A DNA stretch of 64,000 nucleotides from Candidatus Melainabacteria bacterium MEL.A1 (GCA_001765415.1 CP017245.1:1488001-1552000), one strand, 5' to 3'; counted from the first letter of the stretch, positions 1 to 8,091 are shown. The notes: generated by a model not told the origin, from the sequence alone. Made by a program: numbers and translations.

Positions 1-1
1 C

Positions 2-121
2 CAATATACGAGGTATGGAAAGGTATTGTCACAGAGGGCTACGTGCGTAGCACAAAGAAAAGAGCCTGTTGAAACAGGCTCGTTGGAATTAAGAATAGCT
101 GGAAGTATGAAAAAGATTTAA
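2..121 (+). CDS. possible 3' end of an ORF cut by the left edge
   Basis: A stop-free frame enters from the left edge and ends at TAA 119-121 after 39 codons. The last residues read roughly KEPVETGSLELRIAGSMKKI. This is only faintly reminiscent of the tails of IS200/IS605 TnpB-type proteins, and I would not assign a function. A second frame is also open to position 72, so coding status is uncertain. A minus-strand terminator-like hairpin (62-81) lies inside it, which argues somewhat against a normal plus-strand gene. Confidence 0.25.
   Translation, partial: QYTRYGKVLSQRATCVAQRKEPVETGSLELRIAGSMKKI
62..81 (-). terminator. rho-independent terminator-like hairpin
   Basis: Perfect 9-bp stem GAGCCTGTT/AACAGGCTC with a 2-nt spacer. 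On the minus strand it is followed by TCTTTTCTTT, so it would stop leftward transcription such as that of spmAB. Confidence 0.5.
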
Positions 122-205
122 TAATTATATTTAATATAATAAACGTTCCTGTGCCAATTGGCTTGCTAGGTAGTTCTTATATTGGTCAGGTGGGTAAGTT
201 GACTT

Positions 206-616
206 TTGAAAAATAGTAATTATAGAAATAGTATGACGATTTTGGAGTTTTTTAAATTTAATAGAGAATGCGAGCATTCAAGAGTTCGCCCTGATGTTGA
301 TTTCGCTTATTGTCCTGATTGCGGAGAGTTAATTGAAAACCAATGGTATTTGGTGCGATGCGCTTGTTGTGGTGTGAAATTGAAAGGGATTATAAAAAAT
401 AAGGAAATTATTCCGGAAAAGCATTTTTGTCATAATTGTGGTGGGCGAGAATATGTTGTTGAGAGGATAAATAAGATTAATTTTATAGATATCAGTTATG
501 CAGTGTTGGTTAAGGCTGTTGTGCATAATAGTGCGGAAAGTTATACACAAAGTTGGGTTGAAACAGACTTTAAAAAACAAAATTACAGACCGAGATTGCT
601 GCAACAATTCCAATAA
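206..616 (+). CDS. Cys-rich zinc-ribbon-like hypothetical protein
   Basis: 136-residue protein of unknown function with three CxxC or CxC-like pairs (YCPDCG, VRCACCG, FCHNCGG), which suggests a structural zinc site. It resembles the product of 31453-31896: both carry a CxxCG pair followed by an RINK-containing stretch, so the two are probably paralogues. The start is uncertain. TTG at 206 follows a purine-rich AGGTGGGTAAG; an in-frame ATG lies at 233 with no clear Shine-Dalgarno (SD) sequence. Its 3' end overlaps the convergent spmB gene by 47 bp. Possibly a phage-linked accessory protein, judged only from the position of the paralogue beside the phage island. Confidence 0.6.
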   Translation: MKNSNYRNSMTILEFFKFNRECEHSRVRPDVDFAYCPDCGELIENQWYLVRCACCGVKLKGIIKNKEIIPEKHFCHNCGGREYVVERINKINFIDISYAVLVKAVVHNSAESYTQSWVETDFKKQNYRPRLLQQFQ

Positions 617-1103
617 AGTCAGCCAATAAGCCAACTAAAAGAGCATATCTTAGTTTGGAAATTCCGACTGCGCCAAAATAAACTGCCAAAACATAGAATG
701 TTGTTTCGCTAGAGCCGACCATTATTGCGGCAAGTTTTGTAGCATAGGCATCTGGACCTAAATTGTTTGCGATGTCTGAAAATATTCCCAGTGCTGCTGA
801 TCCTGATAGTGAGCGTACCAGCATTATTGGAATTGTGTCGGCTGGTACATTAAATTTAGAAAGTATAGGAGCGAAAGCATGAGATATTAAATCTATTATT
901 CCAGAGGCTCTAAACATTGATATTGCAACTATTATTGCAACCAGGTATGGAATTATATCTATCGCAACTTTAAAACCGTCTTTTGCGCCTGTTGTGAATG
1001 TTTCATATAACGGAACTTTTTTGAATAATCCCATTGTTAAGATTAAAAGGATTATTGCAGGTAATGCCCAGAGGGAAATTATGCTCATTATTGATTGGAA
1101 CAT
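570..1103 (-). CDS. spmB: SpmB-like nucleoside-recognition (Gate) domain membrane protein
   Basis: 177-residue polytopic membrane protein matching spore maturation protein B in size and motifs (SLSGSAALGIFSDI near the middle, GSSETTFYVLAVYFGAVG later). The family carries the nucleoside-recognition/Gate domain. In Bacillus it is needed for spore core dehydration, but homologues are common in non-sporulating bacteria with no known substrate. The start overlaps the end of the SpmA gene by 16 bp, so the two are translationally coupled. Its role here is not sporulation, since nothing else in the window suggests it; a membrane transport-related role is a guess. Confidence 0.85.
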   Translation of the reverse strand: MFQSIMSIISLWALPAIILLILTMGLFKKVPLYETFTTGAKDGFKVAIDIIPYLVAIIVAISMFRASGIIDLISHAFAPILSKFNVPADTIPIMLVRSLSGSAALGIFSDIANNLGPDAYATKLAAIMVGSSETTFYVLAVYFGAVGISKLRYALLVGLLADFIGIVAAISVCNFVF

Positions 1104-1729
1104 TGTGTTCCCTCCTCTTTTTGAAGTGTGTCATCTGCATTTGTTGCAGGTTGTTCAGCCCAAAATCTTTGGAATATTTTTGCTAACAATATTGCGCTTA
1201 TAAAAGCAATACTTGTCACTAGCAATGTTGGAGCTATAATTTCTGTCGGATTTTTATAACCAATTCCTATTAAAATAGCGATTACTGTTGCTGGAATTAA
1301 TTGAAAACCTGCGGTATTCATTGCCAAAAACATACACATTGCGTTTGAAGCAGATGATTTGTCTTTGTTTTGCTTTTGTAATTCTTCCATTGCTTTTATC
1401 CCAATTGGGGTTGCAGCATTGGTTAAGCCAAAAGCATTTGCTGAAAAACTCATTGCTATGTCGCCGATTGCAGGAGAATTTTCAGGAATTTCGTTGAACA
1501 ATCTTTTTGTAATCGGTTTAATTATTTTTGCGATAATGCTTATAAGTCCACACTTCTCGGCAATTTTCATCATACCGAGCCAAAATGCCATTATTCCGAT
1601 TAGAGAAAACGCAACTTTTACGGAAAGTTCAGCCCCCGTGAGTATGGAGTTTACAACATCAGGAAGTTTTCCATTAATTGCGCCTGCGATTATAGATATT
1701 ACTATTAAAAAATAGAAAATATAATTCAT
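1088..1729 (-). CDS. spmA: SpmA-like nucleoside-recognition (Gate) domain membrane protein
   Basis: 213-residue polytopic membrane protein with the SpmA hallmarks: an N-terminal membrane helix, then GELxxKVAFSLIGIMAFWLG-type text, and the conserved block containing FSANAFGLTNAATPIG around residues 95-110. It is the first gene of a two-gene minus-strand operon with spmB. The C-terminal 20 residues are polar and variable (Thr, Asn, Glu rich). Function outside spore formers is unknown; partner interaction with SpmB is inferred from conserved adjacency and the overlap. Confidence 0.85.
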   Translation of the reverse strand: MNYIFYFLIVISIIAGAINGKLPDVVNSILTGAELSVKVAFSLIGIMAFWLGMMKIAEKCGLISIIAKIIKPITKRLFNEIPENSPAIGDIAMSFSANAFGLTNAATPIGIKAMEELQKQNKDKSSASNAMCMFLAMNTAGFQLIPATVIAILIGIGYKNPTEIIAPTLLVTSIAFISAILLAKIFQRFWAEQPATNADDTLQKEEGTQCSNQ

Positions 1730-1770
1730 ATTATGATTAAAGCATTAATAAAAAGCTAGGTCAATTTATA

Positions 1771-1799
1771 AAAAAAGGATTAATTGATAATCCTTTTTG
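1771..1799 (-). terminator. terminator of the 1802-2113 gene
   Basis: AAAAAGGATTA and TAATCCTTTTT form an 11-bp stem with a short loop directly after the stop codon of the minus-strand gene at 1802. T and A tracts on both sides would let it act in either direction. Confidence 0.75.
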
Positions 1800-1801
1800 T
1801 T

Positions 1802-2113
1802 TTAAACTTTTTTAATTGTTTTTGCGATATCTTTTACGATTTGTTTTGTTTTGGCCAAAATTCCTGTTTTTTCAAACGGAGCATTCAAGTCTTCAATCAT
1901 CTTTTGTCTTTTCATATTTTCTAGAAATGCCAACTTCCAACTTTTTGCAATTTTAATCGGATTGTGAACTGATGGACCAGAAGTGGCTCTTTTTTTGTTA
2001 AAACAATCAAATTCGATTTTATCAAGTTTTTTTACGTGTTTGGAGTCTTTTGTAATTTGCGCTCTATCGTATGTTGCGCCAATCGCTGCATTGTAAATTC
2101 TTTGAATAATCAT
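1802..2113 (-). CDS. hypothetical basic protein, 103 aa
   Basis: No family recognised. The protein is Lys-rich (about one residue in five) and ends in an amphipathic Lys/Ile helix (KQIVKDIAKTIKKV). It lacks a signal peptide or membrane helix. It stands alone, with its own terminator downstream at 1771-1799 and an AAGGAAGA-like purine stretch before the ATG. Probably a lineage-specific small protein; nucleic-acid or membrane-surface binding would fit its charge but is a guess. Confidence 0.6.
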   Translation of the reverse strand: MIIQRIYNAAIGATYDRAQITKDSKHVKKLDKIEFDCFNKKRATSGPSVHNPIKIAKSWKLAFLENMKRQKMIEDLNAPFEKTGILAKTKQIVKDIAKTIKKV

Positions 2114-2220
2114 AAAACCTTCTTCCTTATTAGGGTAATTGTATTTCTATTTCTAATAATACTCTGAAAAAAAATAATTGCCAAGAAATAGCTAATATTT
2201 AAGAAATATTAAGAAAGGTC

Positions 2221-3045
2221 TTACCTAAAAGAAACTTCTCCCAGAAAATCATTCCAATAATCTTTTCCTGTTTTGTTTGGATGTGTGTTAGAAAGTGCAT
2301 AGTATGCACAAGATGTATTTTTAGATATATCATCAACATTATTTAAACAATTATGAGAACCTATTTTAAAAAAATTACCGGCTGAACCATTTGCAGCTAC
2401 TGTACCTATACTTGTTTGATTAGTGTCCCCCATTGGTACAACTTTTCCATCTTTAGTAAATGCAAATAAAAAATAATCCATTCCGTACCTATTTGGACCT
2501 TTTTGTCCATTTACGTCAACACAAACTACTGGGCCGGTTTGATCTTCTCCAGTTGCGTTATCATTAAATATGATTACTGCTCCTGACGCAGTTAAATAAA
2601 AAGGAGAATTATCGCAAATAAATGAAGAATTTTTCCCTAGAGTATTTGCTCCACCGGAATAAGCTTTCCCGCTTAGTGTTCTTATGGAATAAAATGCTAA
2701 AAAGTTCCCGTTTCCGTCATCTGTTCCCATCCCGTTGGAAGTTATTTTGGTTGAACCTTTATAGTATTTGGTCATTATTTCATCTGCGAGGTTGCTTTGT
2801 GTCGCAAATGAAGTATCTGTAACAGTTTCGCCCATATCTGCATAATATTTTTGAGCTACTTGATTTAATTCAGAGTACGTTTTTAAAAAAGCAGTGTGCA
2901 ATTCTCTGTTCTTTGTTCTGTTAATTAATGAGGGGAGTGTGAGAGCAGCAACTACTCCGATTATACCAAGTGTTATTAAAACTTCTGCTAAAGTAAACGC
3001 TTGCTCTTGTTTATTTTGAAAACTCATTGATTTTAATTTAACCAT
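2221..3045 (-). CDS. type IV prepilin-like protein (XRE-linked)
   Basis: 274-residue protein with a short polar leader followed by AFTLAEVLITLGIIGVVAA, a class III (prepilin peptidase) signal. Mature Phe1 and Glu5 are present, and position -1 is Ala rather than Gly. The hydrophobic N-terminal helix (about residues 18-42) is followed by a Gly/Asn/Thr-rich globular domain with paired cysteines, typical of major or minor pseudopilins. The ATG is preceded by AAGGAGAG. Divergent from a small XRE regulator (3114-3335), with the shared spacer holding a consensus promoter. Probably an exported surface or fibre subunit; which machine assembles it is not shown here. Confidence 0.85.
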   Translation of the reverse strand: MVKLKSMSFQNKQEQAFTLAEVLITLGIIGVVAALTLPSLINRTKNRELHTAFLKTYSELNQVAQKYYADMGETVTDTSFATQSNLADEIMTKYYKGSTKITSNGMGTDDGNGNFLAFYSIRTLSGKAYSGGANTLGKNSSFICDNSPFYLTASGAVIIFNDNATGEDQTGPVVCVDVNGQKGPNRYGMDYFLFAFTKDGKVVPMGDTNQTSIGTVAANGSAGNFFKIGSHNCLNNVDDISKNTSCAYYALSNTHPNKTGKDYWNDFLGEVSFR

Positions 3046-3065
3046 AATCTCTCCTTGTTTACACT

Positions 3066-3095
3066 ATTATAATAGTATAGAACACACATTGTCAA
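3066..3095 (-). promoter_or_regulatory. consensus sigma-70 promoter of prepilin gene overlapped by 9-bp direct repeats
   Basis: On the minus strand TTGACA (3095-3090) and TATAAT (3071-3066) are separated by 18 nt. The 9-mer TATACTATT occurs twice on this strand (3079-3071 and 3102-3094), 23 bp apart, one copy touching the -10 element and one the -35 element. This placement is that expected for a repressor operator, most simply for the divergent XRE protein. Confidence 0.7.
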
Positions 3096-3113
3096 TAGTA
3101 TAAACTTCTTTAT

Positions 3114-3335
3114 ATGTTGAATTATGTTGATGTTCTAAAAAGGATAGGGCTAAATTTTCGTGTTGCTCGTATAAAAAAGTCTTTGTCTCAAGAAGAATTT
3201 GCAGAATTGGCAAATGTCCACACGAATTATATTGGTAAGGTTGAGCGTGGAGAGCAAAATTTAACAATAAAAAAAGTTGTTTCTCTTGCAAATTCTTTAG
3301 AAATTTCACTTGATAATATATTAAAAATTGATTAG
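3114..3335 (+). CDS. small XRE/Cro-type HTH regulator
   Basis: 73 residues, essentially a single HTH_3 domain (LNFRVARIKKSLSQEEFAEL then NYIGKVERGEQNLT), i.e. a stand-alone DNA-binding repressor-type protein. It aligns closely with the protein at 11636-11875, which is also divergent from a prepilin gene. The ATG has no Shine-Dalgarno and lies about 10 nt after a TATAAA (3099-3104), so the mRNA may be leaderless. Probably represses the adjacent prepilin gene and itself through the repeats in the 68-bp spacer; this is inferred from arrangement. Confidence 0.85.
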   Translation: MLNYVDVLKRIGLNFRVARIKKSLSQEEFAELANVHTNYIGKVERGEQNLTIKKVVSLANSLEISLDNILKID

Positions 3336-3340
3336 AAATA

Positions 3341-3376
3341 AAAAAACGGTATCTTTTTTCGAAGATACCGTTTTTA
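3341..3376. terminator. bidirectional terminator
   Basis: A 14-bp stem AAAAACGGTATCTT/AAGATACCGTTTTT flanked by A and T runs sits between the convergent XRE gene and the acyl-CoA synthetase gene and can serve both. Confidence 0.85.
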
Positions 3377-3396
3377 TTTGTATTTAACAATTTAGA

Positions 3397-5556
3397 TTAG
3401 CAGCAAGAGCAAGCTTCACAATTACAAGATAAAGCTTCTTTAGCTTCTTCCAATCTAACTTTGATACGACCATCAACGGCAATACCTTCTCCAGTTGTTT
3501 CTGAAATTAACAATGGGTTGATATCTAATTCGTCGATGAATTTGTAATCATTAACTAATTGAGATAATCTCAACAATGTTTCTTGAATTTGGTCGATTTG
3601 AGCAGGTTTTGTACCTCTTGCACCTTCAAGAAGTTTGTATGCTTTAACTGATTTAATCATATCCATAGCATCTGTATCTGTCAAAGGAGCAATTCTGAAA
3701 GTTACGTCTTTCATAACTTCAACGAATACACCGCCTAAACCGAACATCATCATAGGACCGTATTGAGGATCTGTTGCGATACCACAAACCATTTCACGAG
3801 AACCCTTAACCATTTCTTGAATGATTACACCTTCAAGACCTTCTAGCAAGCCTTTAGCTTCTAATCTTTCAAGCAAGCCTTTGTATTCTTTTCTCAATTG
3901 TTCTTCTGATTTGATGTTTACAACAACACCACCAACATCTGTTTTGTGAGATGTTGTTTTTGAAGTCATTTTCATAACAACCGGATAGCCGATTGAATTA
4001 CCTAAGCTAACAACTTCTTCTTCGTTTGTTGCCAAACCATATTTACAAGCTCTGATACCATAAGCTTGCAATACATCGATTGATTCAAGAGTTGTTAATT
4101 GAGCTCTGTTTTCTTTCAATGCGTTTTTGATGATGCTATCAACTTTAGCTTTGTCTACGTCTGAATAGCAAGGAACTTTTCCTTCAGGTTTTTCAATCCA
4201 AAGTCTTTGTTCGTTCAATCTGTTCAAACCGTCAGCAGCTTCTTCTGCATACATAAAGAATGGCATATTAACTTTCATATCAGAAAGTTTTGTGAAGAAT
4301 TCGCTCTTAGTCATGAATACACCGATAACAGGTTTTTCAGGGTGTTCAGCTTTAATTTCCATCAAAGCTTTAGCAACATCGATATCTTTCAAACCTAAGA
4401 ATGGAAGATAGATTGTAATAATCATATCAACGTTTTCATCAGCGATTACTGTTTCCAATGTTTGCTTGTAGTGTTCGATTGGAGCAGAAGCAATCATATC
4501 AACAGGGTTTTTAACTGATGCTGCAGAAGGTAAGAAACTTCTTAATTTGTCTTTTGTAGCATCTGTCAATTTAGCCATTTGCATACCGTATTCGCAAACT
4601 GCATCTGTAGCCATAATACCAGGACCGCCTGAGTTTGTAATAATAGCAACTCTGTCACCTTTTGGAATAGGACAAGTTGAGAATACTTTTGCAGTTGCAA
4701 ATAAATTTTTCAAAGAAAATTCTCTGATAATACCTGATTGGTGCAATAATGCAGCAGCAGCTTTATCAGCACCTGCTAATGAACCAGTGTGAGATGATGC
4801 AGCTGAAGCACCAGCAGCAGATCTACCAGATTTTAATGCAAGAATAGGTTTTTTCTTTGTAATTCTTGTAGCTAATTTTCTGAAATTAGCAGGATCTTGA
4901 ATTGATTCCATGTATAACAAAATTTGTTTTACATCTTCATCATTTTCCCAATATTCAAGAGCAGTTTCTGCATTAACATCAGCTTGGTTACCGATTGAAA
5001 TGAATTGTGCAAAACCAAGATTTAAGTCTTTCAAAATATTCAAAATACCGCCACCTAAAGCACCTGATTGAGATACAAAACCGATGTTTCCACGTTCAGG
5101 AAGAGATTCTGCAAAACATCCATCCATTCTAACGTCTGGGTGAGTATTTACAACGCCTAAGCAGTTAGGACCAACACATCTCATACCGTATTCTTTAATT
5201 TTCTCAACTAATTGTTTTTCAACTTCAGCACCTTCTTTACCAGTTTCTTTGAAACCAGCAGTGATGATACAAAGACCTTTGATGCCTTTTTCGTGACATT
5301 GGTCAATAGTTGATAATACGAATTTAGCATTAACGACGATAATAGCTAAATCTACTTCTCCAGGAACTTCCAAAACAGAAGTGTATGCTTGAAGTCCTTC
5401 AATAATTCCACCTTTTGGGTTTACAGGATAAATTTTTCCGTTGAAATTGTATTCCTGTAATCTTTTCATGATATCAGAACCGATAGTATGTTCTTTTGTT
5501 GACGCACCAATAACCGCAATTGATTTTGGTTTCATGATTTTGTCTAAAATGTTCAT
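3397..5556 (-). CDS. acetate/acyl-CoA ligase (ADP-forming), fused alpha-beta
   Basis: 719-residue ADP-forming acyl-CoA synthetase: acyl-CoA + ADP + Pi gives acid + CoA + ATP, a fermentative energy-conserving step in the cytoplasm. Domains in order: CoA-binding Rossmann domain (residues 1-130), succinyl-CoA-ligase-like domains (about 150-450) with the phosphohistidine motif SSHTGSLAG (His256), then an ATP-grasp beta subunit (about 480-705; MKMTSKTTSHKTDVGGV, IDELDINPL). Full length, with alpha and beta in one chain as in several anaerobes. The C-terminus ends in an unusual Cys cluster (SCNCEACSCC). SD GAAAGGA precedes the ATG. Fits a fermentative lifestyle without respiration genes in view. 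Confidence 0.9.
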   Translation of the reverse strand: MNILDKIMKPKSIAVIGASTKEHTIGSDIMKRLQEYNFNGKIYPVNPKGGIIEGLQAYTSVLEVPGEVDLAIIVVNAKFVLSTIDQCHEKGIKGLCIITAGFKETGKEGAEVEKQLVEKIKEYGMRCVGPNCLGVVNTHPDVRMDGCFAESLPERGNIGFVSQSGALGGGILNILKDLNLGFAQFISIGNQADVNAETALEYWENDEDVKQILLYMESIQDPANFRKLATRITKKKPILALKSGRSAAGASAASSHTGSLAGADKAAAALLHQSGIIREFSLKNLFATAKVFSTCPIPKGDRVAIITNSGGPGIMATDAVCEYGMQMAKLTDATKDKLRSFLPSAASVKNPVDMIASAPIEHYKQTLETVIADENVDMIITIYLPFLGLKDIDVAKALMEIKAEHPEKPVIGVFMTKSEFFTKLSDMKVNMPFFMYAEEAADGLNRLNEQRLWIEKPEGKVPCYSDVDKAKVDSIIKNALKENRAQLTTLESIDVLQAYGIRACKYGLATNEEEVVSLGNSIGYPVVMKMTSKTTSHKTDVGGVVVNIKSEEQLRKEYKGLLERLEAKGLLEGLEGVIIQEMVKGSREMVCGIATDPQYGPMMMFGLGGVFVEVMKDVTFRIAPLTDTDAMDMIKSVKAYKLLEGARGTKPAQIDQIQETLLRLSQLVNDYKFIDELDINPLLISETTGEGIAVDGRIKVRLEEAKEALSCNCEACSCC

Positions 5557-5589
5557 GTTTTTTCCTTTCTTTTAGTTTTCAATCATATT

Positions 5590-5922
5590 TTAGATTACTT
5601 TGTTTAAATTTTTTTGTGGTAAAGATTGAGATTTTTCAAAATTACTCATTGCATCTTTTACCGCAGAGTGCAAAATGTCTTTTTTCTGTAAGAACTTATG
5701 CACCAATACTGTATATTTTTCCGCTAAGTTTTCAGGATTAATAGCCTCAATGGATAAAAATCTTTTATCTTTTGTATTTTGTACTTGCAAATTATAAGGT
5801 TTTTTAGCAATACCTGACTTTTCGGAAACTTCTGATAAATAACCGATTAGTTTAGGACTAATGTCTTTTGAAAAAGTAACTGAACCTTGAAAGTTTTGAT
5901 TTGAGATAGCTTGTACTTGCAT
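5590..5922 (-). CDS. hypothetical protein with N-terminal NFQG tag
   Basis: 110 residues, no recognised domain. It starts MQVQAISNQNFQGSV, with an N-x-NFQG motif that recurs near the start of the GH13 enzyme (48919-53091). The rest is predicted mixed alpha/beta with a polar, low-complexity C-terminus. There is no signal peptide or membrane segment. It lies 33 bp downstream of... the start of the acyl-CoA ligase lies 33 bp beyond its stop, so it may be co-transcribed ahead of that gene, with the radical SAM gene upstream. Confidence 0.6.
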   Translation of the reverse strand: MQVQAISNQNFQGSVTFSKDISPKLIGYLSEVSEKSGIAKKPYNLQVQNTKDKRFLSIEAINPENLAEKYTVLVHKFLQKKDILHSAVKDAMSNFEKSQSLPQKNLNKVI

Positions 5923-5940
5923 AATTTTCTCCTTAGCTAT

Positions 5941-6579
5941 TTAGTACCCGTTTTTAATCCACTCTCTCACACGGAATTTAGCCCCTAGATTGTTTGCGAT
6001 TTCTTCGCATTTTTTCAAATCTAAGTGTCTACCTTTGTAACCTTCAACAACGCTTGCGACAACCGAAATTTTTTCGTCAGAACAAGCTTTGATAAAGTTT
6101 TTAACTTCTTCATAAGCCTGAGCAAATTTTGGTTGAGAAAGTTCGTCGTATTCCTCTTTTGTAGCTCCATTCAAACTTACTGAAAACTCGTCGATAAGTC
6201 CTTTGCATTCTGGAGCTATATTTTTTTTGTAAATATAATTGGCATGTCCGTTAGTATTTACTCTAATCTTAGTTTTGGGGTATTTTTCTTTAATGTATTT
6301 AGCGACTTGTTTTAGTTCGTCAAATTTAAGCATAGGTTCACCGTAACCGCAGAAAATAGTTTCTGTGAATGGTAAATTCGTTGACAGTAGTTCGTTTCTC
6401 TTCACTTCAAACTGTTTGATAACATCTTGTGCAGTAGAATTTTCGTCATCTAGCCATAAAGTTTGACCGACAACGTCATCTTTGTCTTTTCTAAGGCAAA
6501 AGATACAGTCATTTGTACATCTGTTGGTTAAATTAATATAAATTTTTCCATCGAGTAAATATACTAAAATATTTGACAT
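5941..6579 (-). CDS. radical SAM protein, TatD-associated type
   Basis: 212-residue radical SAM enzyme. The CxxxCxxC cluster is C21-C25-C28 (NRCTNDCIFCLR), followed by the GxxEP-like CGYGEPML motif about 65 residues on and NTNGHANY later, so the SAM barrel is complete though short. Size and the DGKIYINLTNRC opening match the family often found fused or linked to TatD nucleases; no tatD gene is in the window. Substrate unknown. No SPASM-type extra Cys cluster is present. Transcribed leftward, possibly heading the small operon that continues into the 110-aa gene. Confidence 0.85.
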   Translation of the reverse strand: MSNILVYLLDGKIYINLTNRCTNDCIFCLRKDKDDVVGQTLWLDDENSTAQDVIKQFEVKRNELLSTNLPFTETIFCGYGEPMLKFDELKQVAKYIKEKYPKTKIRVNTNGHANYIYKKNIAPECKGLIDEFSVSLNGATKEEYDELSQPKFAQAYEEVKNFIKACSDEKISVVASVVEGYKGRHLDLKKCEEIANNLGAKFRVREWIKNGY

Positions 6580-6717
6580 GACAAGCCTTTCAATAACTAA
6601 ATTATTGCATGCTCAAACTATATTTACAAGTGATTTTTAACTGCAAAATATTAAAAATATGTTAAAATTAGAAATTTTAGATGCTTAGATGCAAAGTCTG
6701 TATCAAAAGTGTGTGTT

Positions 6718-6911
6718 TTAAGTGAAAAGTTAAACGCGAAAAGTCCGTATCAAGATGAATAAGTGAGTGGTGAATAGTGAATAGACCTTATCAAGGAAAT
6801 TGTTTTCTTTGTGAGATGTTTCTTTTCCTCCCTAATGAGACTCTGCCGAACAAAAGGTGACTAAATGTCACGTTTTGTGAGAGGTAATTTAGGTGGGTGC
6901 TATCCCACTAG
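6718..6911 (+). repeat. long dispersed repeat, copy A
   Basis: Diverged direct copy of 31988-32165. Shared landmarks in the same order are AAGTGAAAAGT, GATGAATAAGTGA, ATCAAGGAAA, TCCTCCCT, then the hairpin core GACTCTGCCGAACAAAAGG and GGTAATTTAGGTGGGTGCT. Non-coding in all frames. Confidence 0.75.
6839..6884 (+). repeat. hairpin repeat core, copy 1
   Basis: About 46 bp whose centre folds as ACAAAAGGTGAC-TAAAT-GTCACGTTTTGT, one unpaired base apart from perfect. Further copies occur at 32097, 48774, 54578, 57433 and 57581. Confidence 0.85.
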
Positions 6912-7231
6912 GGAAACATTTAACCTTCCTTGCAAAGGAAGGGGGACCGCTTGCGGTGGAAGGATTGTTTTTTTTGTCTTGCGCAGACGGCGGGAACTTT
7001 TTGTGTAAAAAGTTCCACAAAACCACCCACACGCTCCATTCACTAATAACTAGTAAGTTCAACTAAAAAACAGTCAAACTCGCTACGCTCAAACAATGCC
7101 TGTTTTTAACCCTCTGTGTAAACATTTGTTCCTACATCATACATTTGTGTAAAGCTTTTTGTTGTTTGTTTCACTAACAAGTTATTGTTCATTTCGCTAT
7201 CGTGGGATTATTTTCTTCTTCTTAAAACCAC

Positions 7232-7260
7232 TTGAAAAACATCAAAAATTTTGTTAAAAT
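7232..7260 (+). promoter_or_regulatory. promoter of phase-variable prepilin gene
   Basis: TTGAAA (7232-7237), 17-nt spacer, TAAAAT (7255-7260). AGAGGA (7282-7287) then precedes ATG 7294 at normal spacing. The layout closely matches that before the other G-tract gene at 54952. Confidence 0.65.
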
Positions 7261-7293
7261 ATAGATGTTGACAGAGAACAGAGAGGAATTTTT

Positions 7294-8084
7294 ATGAAAA
7301 AGAATTTATTTAAGCTCATCGGGGGGGGGGCAATAGCCTAAAAACCTCTCATAATCATGGTCTACACCTGTTTTTAAACCGCCTGGCAGCCTTTACCTTA
7401 GCTGAAGTCCTCATCACTCTCGGCATAATCGGTGTTGTAGCGGCAATGACTTTACCTAGCTTGATTGCAAATTACAAAGAAAAACAAACTATTGTTGCGT
7501 TAAAAAAGTTTTATACAACTTTAGGTCAGGCGGTTGCGAGAAGTCAGGTTGATAATGAAGGTGATTATTCTGCTGAAAATATTATTTCTGCTTTTAAAAC
7601 AGTTAAAATTTGTGCAAAAGGTGACACAAGTGCAAGTTGCGCTCCAGAAACCTATAGAACTCTAAGAGGAGATGCGCATAATAACTGGGGAGCAGTTGAT
7701 GGTTATAGAAATACTATTTATTATGCCGTTTTGCCTGATGGTATGATAATCAGGTATTTCGCAAATAGTGATTGCAATTCTGAACACGGAGATACTGAAA
7801 TACTTAAAAGTATTTGCGGCGAATTTAGCGTTGACATCAATGGTAATAAGTTACCAAATCAAACAGGAAAAGATGTTTTTTATTTTTTCATTGCTAAGCA
7901 AGGAGTTATTCCTGCCGGAACAAAAGATGAAACTCGTCGTTGGTCAAATTTCAGCGATGAATGTGTGGCAACGACTGCCGGAGGTGTTGGCTGTACTGCT
8001 TGGGTTGTTTACAATGAAAACATGGATTATTTACACTGTAGAGATTTAAGCTGGACAGGCAAACACTCTTGTAAGGAAAAATAG
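7294..8084 (+). CDS. type IV prepilin-like protein, frame-shifted by a G10 tract (phase-off)
   Basis: From ATG 7294 the reading frame gives MKKNLFKLIGGGAIA and stops at TAA 7339-7341, because of ten Gs at 7321-7330. With 8 or 11 Gs the frame would continue through NSLKTSHNHGLHLFLNRLA into AFTLAEVLITLGIIGVVAA and then the long ORF to 8084, giving about 264 residues. The downstream part has the prepilin helix, Glu5, paired Cys residues and the common C-terminal theme (NENMDYLHCRD). The promoter and SD are intact. Read as a contingency gene currently off, or a homopolymer error in the assembly. The ATG at 7446 is internal to the hydrophobic helix and not a likely start. Confidence 0.8.
7321..7330 (+). 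repeat. G10 homopolymer (phase-variation tract)
   Basis: Ten consecutive Gs ten codons into a prepilin gene in an AT-rich genome. The length is out of frame for the downstream protein. Confidence 0.9.
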
Positions 8085-8091
8085 TTTCAGA

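Larger units (their letters stand above)
6580..7293. other. 714-bp repeat-rich intergenic region
   Basis: No plausible gene. It contains a roughly 190-bp dispersed repeat (6718-6911), within it the hairpin core 6839-6884, another short inverted repeat (CCTTCCTTGCAAAGGAAGG, 6933-6951), and at the right end the promoter and SD of the phase-variable prepilin gene. Confidence 0.7.

Noticed and set aside
130..200. Possible riboswitch or att site at the left edge
   Set aside because: Only a CCAATTGG palindrome and no conserved structure or duplicated core were found.
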